Assembly: GCA_038062745.1 (NCBI GenBank)
Contig: JBBTWO010000046.1
Coordinates: 1 to 6,362 of the forward strand
Length of the DNA stretch: 6,362 nucleotides
Source of the DNA: JBBTWO01 sp038062745
GTDB taxonomy: Bacteria > Patescibacteriota > Microgenomatia > UBA8517
Direction of reading: 5' to 3'
Shown here: in pieces, positions 1 to 4,940 of the stretch
Numbering within the stretch: position 1 is the first letter of the stretch
Layout of the letters: every line of letters begins with the position of its first letter
The notes under the pieces: generated by a model
Seen by the model: only the letters and a program-made list of their open reading frames with translations
What the model was told of the DNA's origin: nothing
The model's database searches: none
Program-made: the position numbers and the translations under genes

Positions 1-52
1 TTCTGAACACAACGAGTATACCAATTTCTCCACTCCGGCTAGTTACACATAC

Positions 53-61
53 ATTATATCA
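53..61 (-). promoter_or_regulatory. Possible leftward extended -10 promoter
   Basis: On the reverse strand, bases 61 to 53 read TGATATAAT, an exact TGn-TATAAT extended -10. No -35 is visible 16-18 bases upstream, which extended -10 promoters do not strictly need. It would start RNA near base 46, heading out of the window. No gene is confirmed on that side, so this rests on the motif alone. Confidence 0.3.
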
Positions 62-89
62 AATGGATACTGTCTCCATAGAGGTTATC

Positions 90-98
90 TGGTAAAAT
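90..98 (+). promoter_or_regulatory. Extended -10 for the glycosidase-like gene
   Basis: TGGTAAAAT at 90-98 is a TGn extended -10 with five of six bases of TATAAT. The ATG at 107 follows after eight bases, so a transcript starting at the usual distance would be leaderless or nearly so. The same nine bases recur at 1262-1270 ahead of the tRNA-Lys, which supports use of this box in the genome. No good -35 is seen. Confidence 0.5.
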
Positions 99-106
99 AG
101 GTGACC

Positions 107-1267
107 ATGAAGAAATTTTTGATTGCTTTGCTGTCTATTTTTTTACTGACCTTAAATGCTTCTTTAGTGTCTGCCATTGAGGATCCCTTTGCTGTTCCCA
201 ATAATAAATATGGCATCCATATTATCGATGAATCAGACCTAGAGTCTGCAGCCTCCTTAGTCAATTCTAATGGGGGAGACTGGGGTTATGTGACCATTGT
301 TATTTCCCAATATGACAGAGATCCACAGAAATGGCAGAGCATCTTTGACAAAATGGCCGATCTGCATCTTATCCCTCTTGTCAGGATCGCTTCAATTCCC
401 GTTAACAACACCTGGGAAAAACTTCAAACAGAAGAAATCGACACCTGGGTGTCTTTTTTATCTTCGCTTTCCTGGCCAACCAAAAATAGATATGTAATTG
501 TTGGTAATGAGCCAAATCATGCAAAAGAATGGGGAGGAAAGGTAAATCCAGCTGAATATGTAACTTTCTTAAAAGAATTTTCACTTGCAGCCAAACAAAA
601 TTCCCAAGACTATTTCATTCTCCCTGCAGGGTTGGATGCTTCAGCTCCAAATTTGCTGGGATATATGAACGAAGAAAGATTTTTACAACAGATGATGCTG
701 ATTGATCCTGATATTTTTGATTACATAGACGGCTGGGTCTCACATTCATACCCCAATCCAGCTTTCTCAGGAGAAGAAACAGATACTGGCAAGGGGACTG
801 TGAGAACCTACCAATGGGAAATAGCATATTTAAAATCTTTTGGAGTAGACAAAGATTTCCCAGTTTTCATTACTGAAACCGGCTGGATCCATGATATGAA
901 TGGGACAGTTCCCATTCTTACTGATACCAAAAAGGTTGGTGATAAATTGAAATTTGCATTTGAAAATGTTTGGACTGACAAAAATATTGTTGCCATAACC
1001 CCATTTGTCTTAAACTATCAATCTTTTCCCTTTGAAACTTTTTCTTGGAAAGACAAAGAGGGAAATTTTTATGACTTTTACTATACTGTTGCTGCTCTTC
1101 CCAAAACTGGCGGTAATCCCAAGCGCAATTTGAAACCCACTAAACCACTTAAGCCAAAAGCTCCACCAACACTACAATTTGCTAGTGTGTTCTTTAATTT
1201 AGATACACATAGTATTGGAAACTTAAGTTTTAACCTTCAGGAGGCAAACAGGCATAAATGGTGGTAA
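107..1267 (+). CDS. Secreted TIM-barrel glycoside hydrolase-like protein (clan GH-A type)
   Basis: This 386-residue protein probably hydrolyses a glycan outside the cell. Residues 1-23 form a signal peptide (MKK, a hydrophobic core, then a VSA cleavage site). Three motifs of clan GH-A hydrolases appear in the right order: GNEPN at 133-137 with the acid/base Glu135, HSYP at 213-216, and ITETGW at 255-260 with the nucleophile Glu257. The CAZy family and substrate cannot be told. After the barrel there is an LPKTG at 331-335, a Lys/Pro-rich stretch (about 337-354) and a 30-residue tail ending in HKWW, with no membrane helix. ATG 107 is preferred because the signal peptide begins there. An in-frame GTG at 101 would add two residues. 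AGGTGA at 99-104 is SD-like but sits only two bases before the ATG, so leaderless initiation is possible. The stop overlaps the promoter of the next tRNA. Enzyme class is fairly secure; function is inferred. Confidence 0.8.
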   Translation: MKKFLIALLSIFLLTLNASLVSAIEDPFAVPNNKYGIHIIDESDLESAASLVNSNGGDWGYVTIVISQYDRDPQKWQSIFDKMADLHLIPLVRIASIPVNNTWEKLQTEEIDTWVSFLSSLSWPTKNRYVIVGNEPNHAKEWGGKVNPAEYVTFLKEFSLAAKQNSQDYFILPAGLDASAPNLLGYMNEERFLQQMMLIDPDIFDYIDGWVSHSYPNPAFSGEETDTGKGTVRTYQWEIAYLKSFGVDKDFPVFITETGWIHDMNGTVPILTDTKKVGDKLKFAFENVWTDKNIVAITPFVLNYQSFPFETFSWKDKEGNFYDFYYTVAALPKTGGNPKRNLKPTKPLKPKAPPTLQFASVFFNLDTHSIGNLSFNLQEANRHKWW

Positions 1268-1270
1268 AAT
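1262..1270 (+). promoter_or_regulatory. Extended -10 for tRNA-Lys, overlapping the upstream stop codon
   Basis: TGGTAAAAT at 1262-1270 contains the TAA stop (1265-1267) of the glycosidase-like gene and lies 28 bases before the tRNA. It is identical to the box at 90-98. A start near 1277 would leave a tRNA 5' leader of about 22 nt for RNase P to remove. No convincing -35 is seen, as expected for an extended -10. Confidence 0.5.
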
Positions 1271-1298
1271 GTAAGTCTAAGCTTTAACAAAAAGTTTT

Positions 1299-1372
1299 GA
1301 GTCCGTAGCTCAGTTGGTAGTAGCAGCTTCCTCTTAAGAAGACGGTCGTGGGTCCGAGTCCCACCGGACTCA
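1299..1372 (+). tRNA. tRNA-Lys, anticodon CTT, with unusual D- and T-arms
   Basis: Seven-base acceptor arms pair perfectly (1299-1305 with 1365-1371), followed by discriminator A1372. The anticodon loop CTCTTAA at 1331-1337 puts CTT at 1333-1335, reading the lysine codon AAG. The T-stem GTGGG/CCCAC is intact. CCA is not encoded. Three departures from consensus are seen. The D-arm has an extra base (GGTAGTAGC where GGTAGAGC is usual), leaving C1311 facing T1321 or T1321 bulged. The top anticodon-stem pair is G1326-A1342. The T-loop is TCCGAGT, with C in place of the nearly universal T55. It may be functional but divergent, a decayed copy, or affected by sequence errors. Confidence 0.85.
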
Positions 1373-1446
1373 CTTTAGGCAGTTTTTCTTGACTTAGACA
1401 GGTCATTTATGGCATCCTTCTAAGTAAAGTTTAACTTGCCCAAACT

Positions 1447-2094
1447 ATGCAACAAACAGAAGCACTAGACCCCCAAGGACTATTCGGATTTTGGAAAAAT
1501 CTGACACTGATTGTTATCTTTATTACTCTTACCCCAATTGCCCTTGGCACTAGCCTTTTTTCCCTGTACTCCATAAACAAGGACGTTCAGGTTCAACAAG
1601 AAATTGTTCAAAAAGCTGTTAATTTAATCGAGTCTCCAAAATCAGGAGTCAGAGTATATGCTTCACTTCCCGAAGAGCCAAAACAAATTTCAACCACAAT
1701 TGTAAAGGTTGACGCACGAGCTGAAATAGTTAGAGCGTATTTGGATAGATATGAATCCCCTTTATACACATTAGCAGACAGTTTGGTAACAAATGCAGAC
1801 AAATATGGACTAGATTACCGACTGTTAACGGCTATTGCTCAACAAGAATCAAATCTTTGTAAAAAAATTCCATACGATACATTTAACTGTTGGGGTTGGG
1901 GAATCCACAGCGAAGGTACACTTGGTTTTAATTCCTATCAAGAGGGTATTGAAACCGTTTCTAAGGGACTAAAAGAAGCCTATATTGATAAAGGCTATAC
2001 AACTCCCGAGTTAATTATGACCAAATATACCCCTTCCTCACCAAATGGAGCCTGGGCGAAGGGAGTATTAAGCTTCATGGAGGAAATGCAATAG
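1447..2094 (+). CDS. Membrane-anchored lysozyme / lytic transglycosylase-like protein
   Basis: The 215-residue protein has one N-terminal membrane helix (about 19-42), a linker of about 60 residues, and a C-terminal lysozyme-like domain from about 105. The domain signature is LDYRLLTAIAQQESN at 122-136, where Glu134 fits the catalytic glutamate of SLT/lysozyme-fold enzymes. It is followed by NCWGWGI at 147-153 and a Tyr-rich helix. Cys138 and Cys148 are placed to form a disulphide, consistent with an extracytoplasmic domain. The expected role is cleavage of peptidoglycan at the cell surface, for growth or wall remodelling. No Shine-Dalgarno is visible before ATG 1447 and no clear promoter could be set. 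The stop overlaps the next start (TAGTG), so the two are probably co-translated. A glucosaminidase or a catalytically inactive wall-binding domain are alternatives. Confidence 0.7.
   Translation: MQQTEALDPQGLFGFWKNLTLIVIFITLTPIALGTSLFSLYSINKDVQVQQEIVQKAVNLIESPKSGVRVYASLPEEPKQISTTIVKVDARAEIVRAYLDRYESPLYTLADSLVTNADKYGLDYRLLTAIAQQESNLCKKIPYDTFNCWGWGIHSEGTLGFNSYQEGIETVSKGLKEAYIDKGYTTPELIMTKYTPSSPNGAWAKGVLSFMEEMQ
2079..2083 (+). promoter_or_regulatory. Shine-Dalgarno for the methyltransferase start
   Basis: GGAGG lies inside the end of the upstream gene, ten bases before the GTG at 2094. It is the clearest SD in the window and supports GTG 2094, which overlaps the upstream TAG by one base, as the true start. 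Confidence 0.65.
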
Positions 2095-2861
2095 TGCCAG
2101 CAGCTTATGACCAATACGATTACCCCCACTATTGGCAAGGTAGAAACTACGAACACCAAGGTGAAGTAATTGCCTTGAAAGCTTTCTTGCAAAGAATACC
2201 AAAAGTAACAAGTATTATTGATGTTGGGGCTGGATTTGGCAGACACACTTCAAGTTATATTTTCAGAGCAAAAAAAGTTGTCTTGTCAGATCCTTCAGCC
2301 AGACTTTTGAAGGAGGCTCACAAAAGACTATCTGGTTACAAGAAAATTAAGTATGTTCAGTCAACCTTGGAAAATTTGCCCGAGAAATTAAGACATAAAA
2401 AGTTTGATTTGGCTATATTTGTTCGAGTCATTCATCATATTCAAGATCCCCACAAAGCAGTAGGGTTACTGGATAAACTAATTGAACCAGGAGGCTACTT
2501 GATTATTGAATTTGCCAACAAGATTCATGGCAAAGAGATCTTCAGAAATTTTCTTCACGGTAATTTTACTTATCCACTAGACATCTTCCCCAAAGACAAA
2601 CGTTCAGATAAATCAATAGAGGACAGAACCATTCCCTTTCTTAATTTTCACCCGGATGTTATTACAGAAGCTTTGGAAGAAAAACGGTATAAAATCGTTG
2701 AGGTTAGATCTGTTTCAAATGTTAGGAGCAGTCTTTTGAAACGCCTGCTGCCATATTCAGTTTTAGTGTCAATTGAGGGTTTACTTCAGCGTCCTCTAGC
2801 ATTTTTTAAGTTTGGGCCATCTATCTTCATCCTAGCCAGAAAACCACGTATTACAGGATAG
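2094..2861 (+). CDS. Class I SAM-dependent methyltransferase
   Basis: The 255-residue soluble protein has the Rossmann-fold methyltransferase pattern. Motif I, IIDVGAGFGRHT at 41-52, binds SAM. The acidic residue ending strand 2 is Asp66 in VVLSDPS. Motif IV-like FDLAIFVRVIHHI is at 104-116, and PGGYLIIEF at 132-140 is the strand after the post-motif IV helix. The HHI segment resembles UbiE/small-molecule methyltransferases. Residues 145-215 are a variable insert that would hold the acceptor site, and the C-terminal region is basic and hydrophobic. The acceptor cannot be predicted. It starts at GTG with a good SD and overlaps the wall-hydrolase-like gene by one base, implying coordinated expression, though a shared pathway is only inferred. 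No terminator immediately follows the TAG. Confidence 0.8.
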   Translation: MPAAYDQYDYPHYWQGRNYEHQGEVIALKAFLQRIPKVTSIIDVGAGFGRHTSSYIFRAKKVVLSDPSARLLKEAHKRLSGYKKIKYVQSTLENLPEKLRHKKFDLAIFVRVIHHIQDPHKAVGLLDKLIEPGGYLIIEFANKIHGKEIFRNFLHGNFTYPLDIFPKDKRSDKSIEDRTIPFLNFHPDVITEALEEKRYKIVEVRSVSNVRSSLLKRLLPYSVLVSIEGLLQRPLAFFKFGPSIFILARKPRITG

Positions 2862-2872
2862 AGTAATTGACC

Positions 2873-2934
2873 TCTTGACAGCCCTATATGCGAAGCATAT
2901 ATGGCCGTCAAATATGCATCTTGACAGCCCTATA
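2873..2934 (+). repeat. 16-bp direct repeat, 46-bp period
   Basis: TCTTGACAGCCCTATA occurs exactly at 2873-2888 and 2919-2934. The first copy is the outer left arm of the palindrome and the second supplies the -35 of the small-RNA promoter. The first TTGACA is also followed, 17 bases on, by TATATG (2898-2903), so it may be a second, weaker promoter. Tandem duplication of a promoter segment is the simplest explanation. Confidence 0.7.
2875..2911. repeat. 37-bp imperfect palindrome with GCGAAGC tip
   Basis: Arms 2875-2890 and 2896-2911 match at 14 of 16 positions around a five-base CGAAG loop. The centre, ATATGCGAAGCATAT, is perfect and contains GCGAAGC, a heptamer known to form an exceptionally stable DNA mini-hairpin. 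The left arm begins with TTGACA and the right arm ends with its complement. No T-run follows, so it is not a typical intrinsic terminator. It could be a REP-like or MITE-like remnant, a protein-binding palindrome, or a folded leader. Confidence 0.7.
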
Positions 2935-2949
2935 AGTCTTTGTTATAGT
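2921..2949 (+). promoter_or_regulatory. Near-consensus sigma-70-type promoter for the small RNA
   Basis: A perfect -35, TTGACA at 2921-2926, is followed by a 17-base spacer and TATAGT at 2944-2949. TG at 2941-2942 adds an extended -10. This is the strongest promoter seen in the window. Transcription would begin near 2955-2956 and run into the hairpins and terminator ending at 3054. No protein-coding gene lies between. Confidence 0.8.
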
Positions 2950-2955
2950 GTGTTT

Positions 2956-3054
2956 ACGTTCTTAGGCAACTACGGTAACTCCGGCAGAAGCGTAAGGATT
3001 TCTACCGAAGAAATTCGGAAATATATGGCCCGGCCTAAAGCTGGGCCTTTTTTT
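2956..3054 (+). ncRNA. Putative structured small RNA of about 99 nt, unidentified
   Basis: The segment is bounded by a near-consensus promoter and a strong intrinsic terminator, and carries no credible reading frame. From the predicted 5' end, 2954-2962 pairs with 2986-2995 (nine pairs, one bulged G2990). This encloses an inner CGG/CCG hairpin at 2973-2983 with loop TAACT. Next come two mutually exclusive hairpins: ATTTCT/AGAAAT (2998-3003 with 3009-3014), and CCGAA/TTCGG (3005-3009 with 3014-3018) capped by a GAAA tetraloop. The terminator hairpin completes it. I looked for and did not see hallmarks of SRP RNA, tmRNA, RNase P, T-box, or the SAM, c-di-GMP, fluoride and ZTP riboswitches. 6S RNA could not be tested by motif. 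Ends are inferred from promoter and terminator positions. Confidence 0.65.
3027..3054 (+). terminator. Rho-independent terminator of the small RNA
   Basis: Arms GGCCCGGC (3027-3034) and GCTGGGCC (3040-3047) form eight pairs with a single G-T wobble around loop CTAAA, followed directly by seven Ts (3048-3054). It separates the small RNA from the tRNA-Leu, which has its own -10 box 26 bases later. Confidence 0.9.
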
Positions 3055-3080
3055 GGCTTTAAAAGGCTCCTGCATAAAGG

Positions 3081-3086
3081 TATAAT
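3081..3086 (+). promoter_or_regulatory. -10 box of tRNA-Leu
   Basis: An exact TATAAT ends 12 bases before the mature tRNA, placing the start about 5 bases ahead of it. The -35 region (TTTAAA at 3058-3063, 17-base spacing) is weak. The strong terminator just upstream means the tRNA needs its own promoter. Confidence 0.6.
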
Positions 3087-3098
3087 AAGGCCACACAA

Positions 3099-3184
3099 GC
3101 TGGAGTGGCGGAACTGGCAGACGCGCACGGTTTAGGGCCGTGTATCCAAAAGATGTGCAGGTTCGATTCCTGTCTCCAGCACCA
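3099..3184 (+). tRNA. tRNA-Leu, anticodon TAG, CCA encoded
   Basis: Acceptor arms GCTGGAG (3099-3105) and CTCCAGC (3174-3180) pair fully, followed by discriminator A3181 and encoded CCA at 3182-3184. The anticodon stem CACGG/CCGTG holds loop TTTAGGG, with TAG at 3133-3135, reading CUN leucine codons. The long variable region with an ATC/GAT stem (about 3144-3156) is the class II feature expected of tRNA-Leu. The T-loop TTCGATT is canonical, unlike that of the tRNA-Lys at 1299. Confidence 0.96.
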
Positions 3185-3256
3185 TATTAAAATCCGAAAT
3201 TTATTATGTGAAGTACGAAATACAAGATATACAAATATATCAGTTATTATGTTGTT

Positions 3257-3290
3257 CTAAGCTTTTAACTAAAGTTTGAAGCTTAGTTTT
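3257..3290 (+). terminator. Probable terminator after tRNA-Leu
   Basis: CTAAGCTT (3257-3264) pairs with AAGCTTAG (3279-3286). A further G-T wobble, one mismatch and an AAC/GTT extension close on loop TAAA. TTTT follows at once and another TTTT comes four bases later. The stem is AT-rich, so termination may be partial. On the reverse strand no T-run follows, so it fits the tRNA-Leu transcript better than the convergent gene ending at 3313. Confidence 0.55.
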
Positions 3291-3312
3291 ATACTTTTAA
3301 GATAGTAAATGA

Positions 3313-4596
3313 CTAAGTATTTTGATATTGAACAAATTTAGCCGAAATATCTTTAAGCTCAAGTGCAGCTCTAAAGTCAGCCGCGATTTTCACAGGACCA
3401 TGTTCAGAAAAAAGCAAACCAGCATGCCAAGCCAATCCCATTTGTGCTATTGGTGGTGGCATTGCTACTGTAAGAAGAGCAAGATTCCAAGCATGGTATG
3501 GTTTGCCAATCTGATTCAGTAAATGGAGATCTTTATCAACACTAGTATTTGCAACACTTTCATATTTTGATAACAATCCATTGTAAGGATAAGTCTCATG
3601 TGGCAAAGTTTGATAATTACCTACTTTTCCATATTCATCTAGGATATTTTCTTTAAACCAATCTTCATTCTCTTGGCTTTTTCCTAAAGATAGGAATGTC
3701 GTAGGATCTAAAGAAGTTAGTGAAATGTCGTTTCTAGCCATATATTTCAAGAAGATCATGGTATCCCGTAAACTCATGTCGATACTTCCTTCGTCCCTAT
3801 TCAGACAATACTCAAAAATTTCACCTGCCGATATGGGTTGTCCACCATTGGTAACTAACAACTCCACATGTTTCCTAATATCCTGAATGTACCCTAAAAT
3901 AACTTCCTCAGTAGATATACCGTTATCAATCTGAGATTCCTCATTTATTCTTTCCTCGAACCCGCTTCCAGGAATGATGATTTCTGTTGTAGAGCTAAAA
4001 TAGTAAATAGAACTATTCCATATTTCTGAAACTCCTGGAGGGAAAAAGTTGGGATCATTTATAACCGCTCTACTAAACGCCTTAGGATCAATACCCAACA
4101 ATTTCTTGATAACAACTTCAGATTGTGTGTCATATTTGCCCAGTTCAGGATTTCTATTATCACTTGCAATCTCTTGCATTCGATCTATATAGTAGTCTGT
4201 ATCTTTGTAGCCATCGACATGTTTGAATGTGACACGGTTTCCCTTTTTTTGATAATTGTCGATTGCTTCTGAAATTATTTCACCCATTGGTCGATAAGAA
4301 GGGTTTCTGCTTATTGCTGGAGCTCCGGGAGCTCTTTCGTCTTTTGTCGCAATTGTTTCTAGTAAACTTGCTGACTGGGATAAAGCAGTTTCTATAGTTT
4401 TAGGGTTTCTTAATGTCTCTATACCTAAATTTACGACTTCTGGTTGCCAGATATCTTTACTTAAATGGGCTAAACCACCTAATGCTGTTAGTCCAAGACC
4501 ACCTTTAAATAAAACATTAAGGAAACCTCTTCGAGAAACTGTTTTAGAAGCTACTTGGTTATTTTTAGTTTCTAATTCAGACAATGTGTCAGTCAC
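3313..4596 (-). CDS. Tat-exported protein of unknown function
   Basis: The 427-residue protein starts at GTG. Its N-terminus has a polar n-region, the twin-arginine motif SRRGFLN (21-27), then a hydrophobic Gly/Ala/Leu core (about 28-45), a classical Tat signal for folded export. No AxA cleavage site is obvious, so it may stay anchored. The mature part is mostly hydrophilic and acidic. Recognisable features are an Arg/Asp/Tyr-rich region at 120-140, a Pro/Phe patch NFFPPGVS (183-190), and a C-terminal semi-hydrophobic stretch with PYHAWNLALL and MPPPIAQMGLAWHAG (366-393). I recognise no family. Tat substrates often carry cofactors or need cytoplasmic folding; single Cys264 and several His are present, but no metal motif such as CxxC. 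It is monocistronic and convergent with tRNA-Leu. A -10-like GATAAT lies seven bases before the GTG. Confidence 0.8.
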   Translation of the reverse strand: MTDTLSELETKNNQVASKTVSRRGFLNVLFKGGLGLTALGGLAHLSKDIWQPEVVNLGIETLRNPKTIETALSQSASLLETIATKDERAPGAPAISRNPSYRPMGEIISEAIDNYQKKGNRVTFKHVDGYKDTDYYIDRMQEIASDNRNPELGKYDTQSEVVIKKLLGIDPKAFSRAVINDPNFFPPGVSEIWNSSIYYFSSTTEIIIPGSGFEERINEESQIDNGISTEEVILGYIQDIRKHVELLVTNGGQPISAGEIFEYCLNRDEGSIDMSLRDTMIFLKYMARNDISLTSLDPTTFLSLGKSQENEDWFKENILDEYGKVGNYQTLPHETYPYNGLLSKYESVANTSVDKDLHLLNQIGKPYHAWNLALLTVAMPPPIAQMGLAWHAGLLFSEHGPVKIAADFRAALELKDISAKFVQYQNT

Positions 4597-4603
4597 GATT
4601 TAT

Positions 4604-4609
4604 ATTATC
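4604..4609 (-). promoter_or_regulatory. -10-like box of the Tat-protein gene
   Basis: On the reverse strand GATAAT (4609 to 4604) matches five of six bases of TATAAT and lies seven bases before the GTG start, which would make the mRNA leaderless. There is no SD between them. No -35 match is seen at 16-18 bases, so the call is tentative in this AT-rich tract. Confidence 0.35.
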
Positions 4610-4675
4610 ATATCTATTCTATTTAGAACTCGTCACTTGACTTTTAATATTTTGGCTTTTGAGCTAAAATATACA

Positions 4676-4800
4676 TGCCGTAAGGCAAGTATATGCTCGT
4701 GTAAGTGGGCAGATACAAAAATTGCACGCGAAAATAACTCCACCTGAAAGGTGGAGCAAGAAATACGAGGCCGTCAGGCCGTGATTGCAAATAGCGTGTA
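4676..4800 (+). ncRNA. Structured, possibly pseudoknotted RNA region upstream of the DUF192 unit
   Basis: Many complementary segments cluster here. They include TGCC-GTAA-GGCA hairpin at 4676-4687 and a seven-pair stem CTCCACC/GGTGGAG (4738-4744 with 4750-4756). A helix CTCGTGT (4696-4702) with ATACGAG (4763-4769) encloses that stem, and a GGCC-GTCA-GGCC hairpin lies at 4769-4780. TTGCA (4722-4726) can pair with TGCAA (4786-4790), crossing the enclosing helix, so a pseudoknot is possible. An overlapping alternative pairs GCACGC (4724-4729) with GCGTGT (4794-4799). A TAAAAT at 4665-4670 could be its -10. It may be a leader element for the downstream genes or an independent RNA. Strand and ends are inferred, and no known family was recognised. 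Confidence 0.4.
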
Positions 4801-4804
4801 TAAT
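4799..4804 (+). promoter_or_regulatory. -10 box of the small membrane-protein/DUF192 unit
   Basis: An exact TATAAT ends nine bases before the ATG at 4814, implying a leaderless message. No SD is seen before that ATG. The position 17 bases upstream (AGGCCG) is not a -35, so an activator or a -35-independent start would be needed. The box overlaps the last complementary segment of the structured region, so RNA from upstream would read through it. Confidence 0.45.
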
Positions 4805-4813
4805 TTATTTAGT

Positions 4814-4939
4814 ATGAGACTGATCAAAATACACAAATATGTCCATCCTTCAAAGAATGACCTTCAATTGCTTTTGCTGACACTGCCTATTTTTACATTC
4901 TTTTTAGTCTTATTCGTCTTGGTGGTTCTAGTTAAATGA
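4814..4939 (+). CDS. 41-residue single-span membrane protein
   Basis: The small protein has a basic N-terminal part (MRLIKIHKYVHPSKND) and a very hydrophobic helix at about 17-40 ending VLVK, predicting one membrane span. The frame extends back to a GTG at 4751, but that would translate through the CTCCACC/GGTGGAG stem and over the TATAAT box, so ATG 4814 is preferred. The stop TGA (4937-4939) is one base before the ATG of the DUF192 gene, indicating co-transcription and probably translational coupling. No family is recognised. It may be a partner of the DUF192 protein or mainly a translated leader. Confidence 0.55.
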   Translation: MRLIKIHKYVHPSKNDLQLLLLTLPIFTFFLVLFVLVVLVK

Positions 4940-4940
4940 A

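Larger units (their letters stand above)
1..100. other. Left edge: possible tail of an upstream gene, strand unresolved
   Basis: Two forward frames are open from the edge. One runs from base 2 to a TAG at 98-100 (32 codons, ending HRGYLVK). The other runs from base 3 to a TAA at 93-95 (30 codons, ending VSIEVIW). Either could be the C-terminus of a gene lying to the left, but such short open runs also occur by chance. On the reverse strand a perfect extended -10 (TGATATAAT) reads leftwards at 61-53, which would instead suggest a divergent gene leaving the window. The sequence does not decide between these readings. Confidence 0.3.

Noticed and set aside
402..996. Reverse-strand open frames within the glycosidase-like gene
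   Set aside because: They lie entirely inside a gene with clear catalytic motifs and encode no recognisable protein features.
1099..1113. LPKTG as a true sortase sorting signal
   Set aside because: The required hydrophobic helix and short basic tail do not follow; a 50-residue polar tail does.
2873..2934. CRISPR array
   Set aside because: Only two copies of a 16-bp repeat, one embedded in a palindrome, with no further units and no cas genes.
2956..3098. T-box or leader attenuator controlling tRNA-Leu
   Set aside because: No T-box sequence or specifier loop is present, and the tRNA has its own TATAAT after the terminator.
2875..3135. An 86-codon forward frame across the small-RNA region
   Set aside because: It runs through the palindrome, promoter, terminator hairpin and into the tRNA-Leu, starts at TTG without an SD, and its product has no protein-like character.
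4637..4670. TTGACT (4637-4642) with TAAAAT (4665-4670) as a -35/-10 pair
   Set aside because: The spacer is 22 bases, too long for a normal sigma-70 promoter; TAAAAT alone is kept only as a possible -10.
4738..4756. CTCCACC/GGTGGAG hairpin as an intrinsic terminator
   Set aside because: Forward, it is followed by CAAGAAATACG with no T-run; in reverse only a weak TTATTTT follows and no gene would need terminating there.
4751..4813. Upstream GTG start for the 41-residue membrane protein (62 residues)
   Set aside because: It would begin inside a seven-pair hairpin and translate over the TATAAT box; the added residues look unlike a coding extension.
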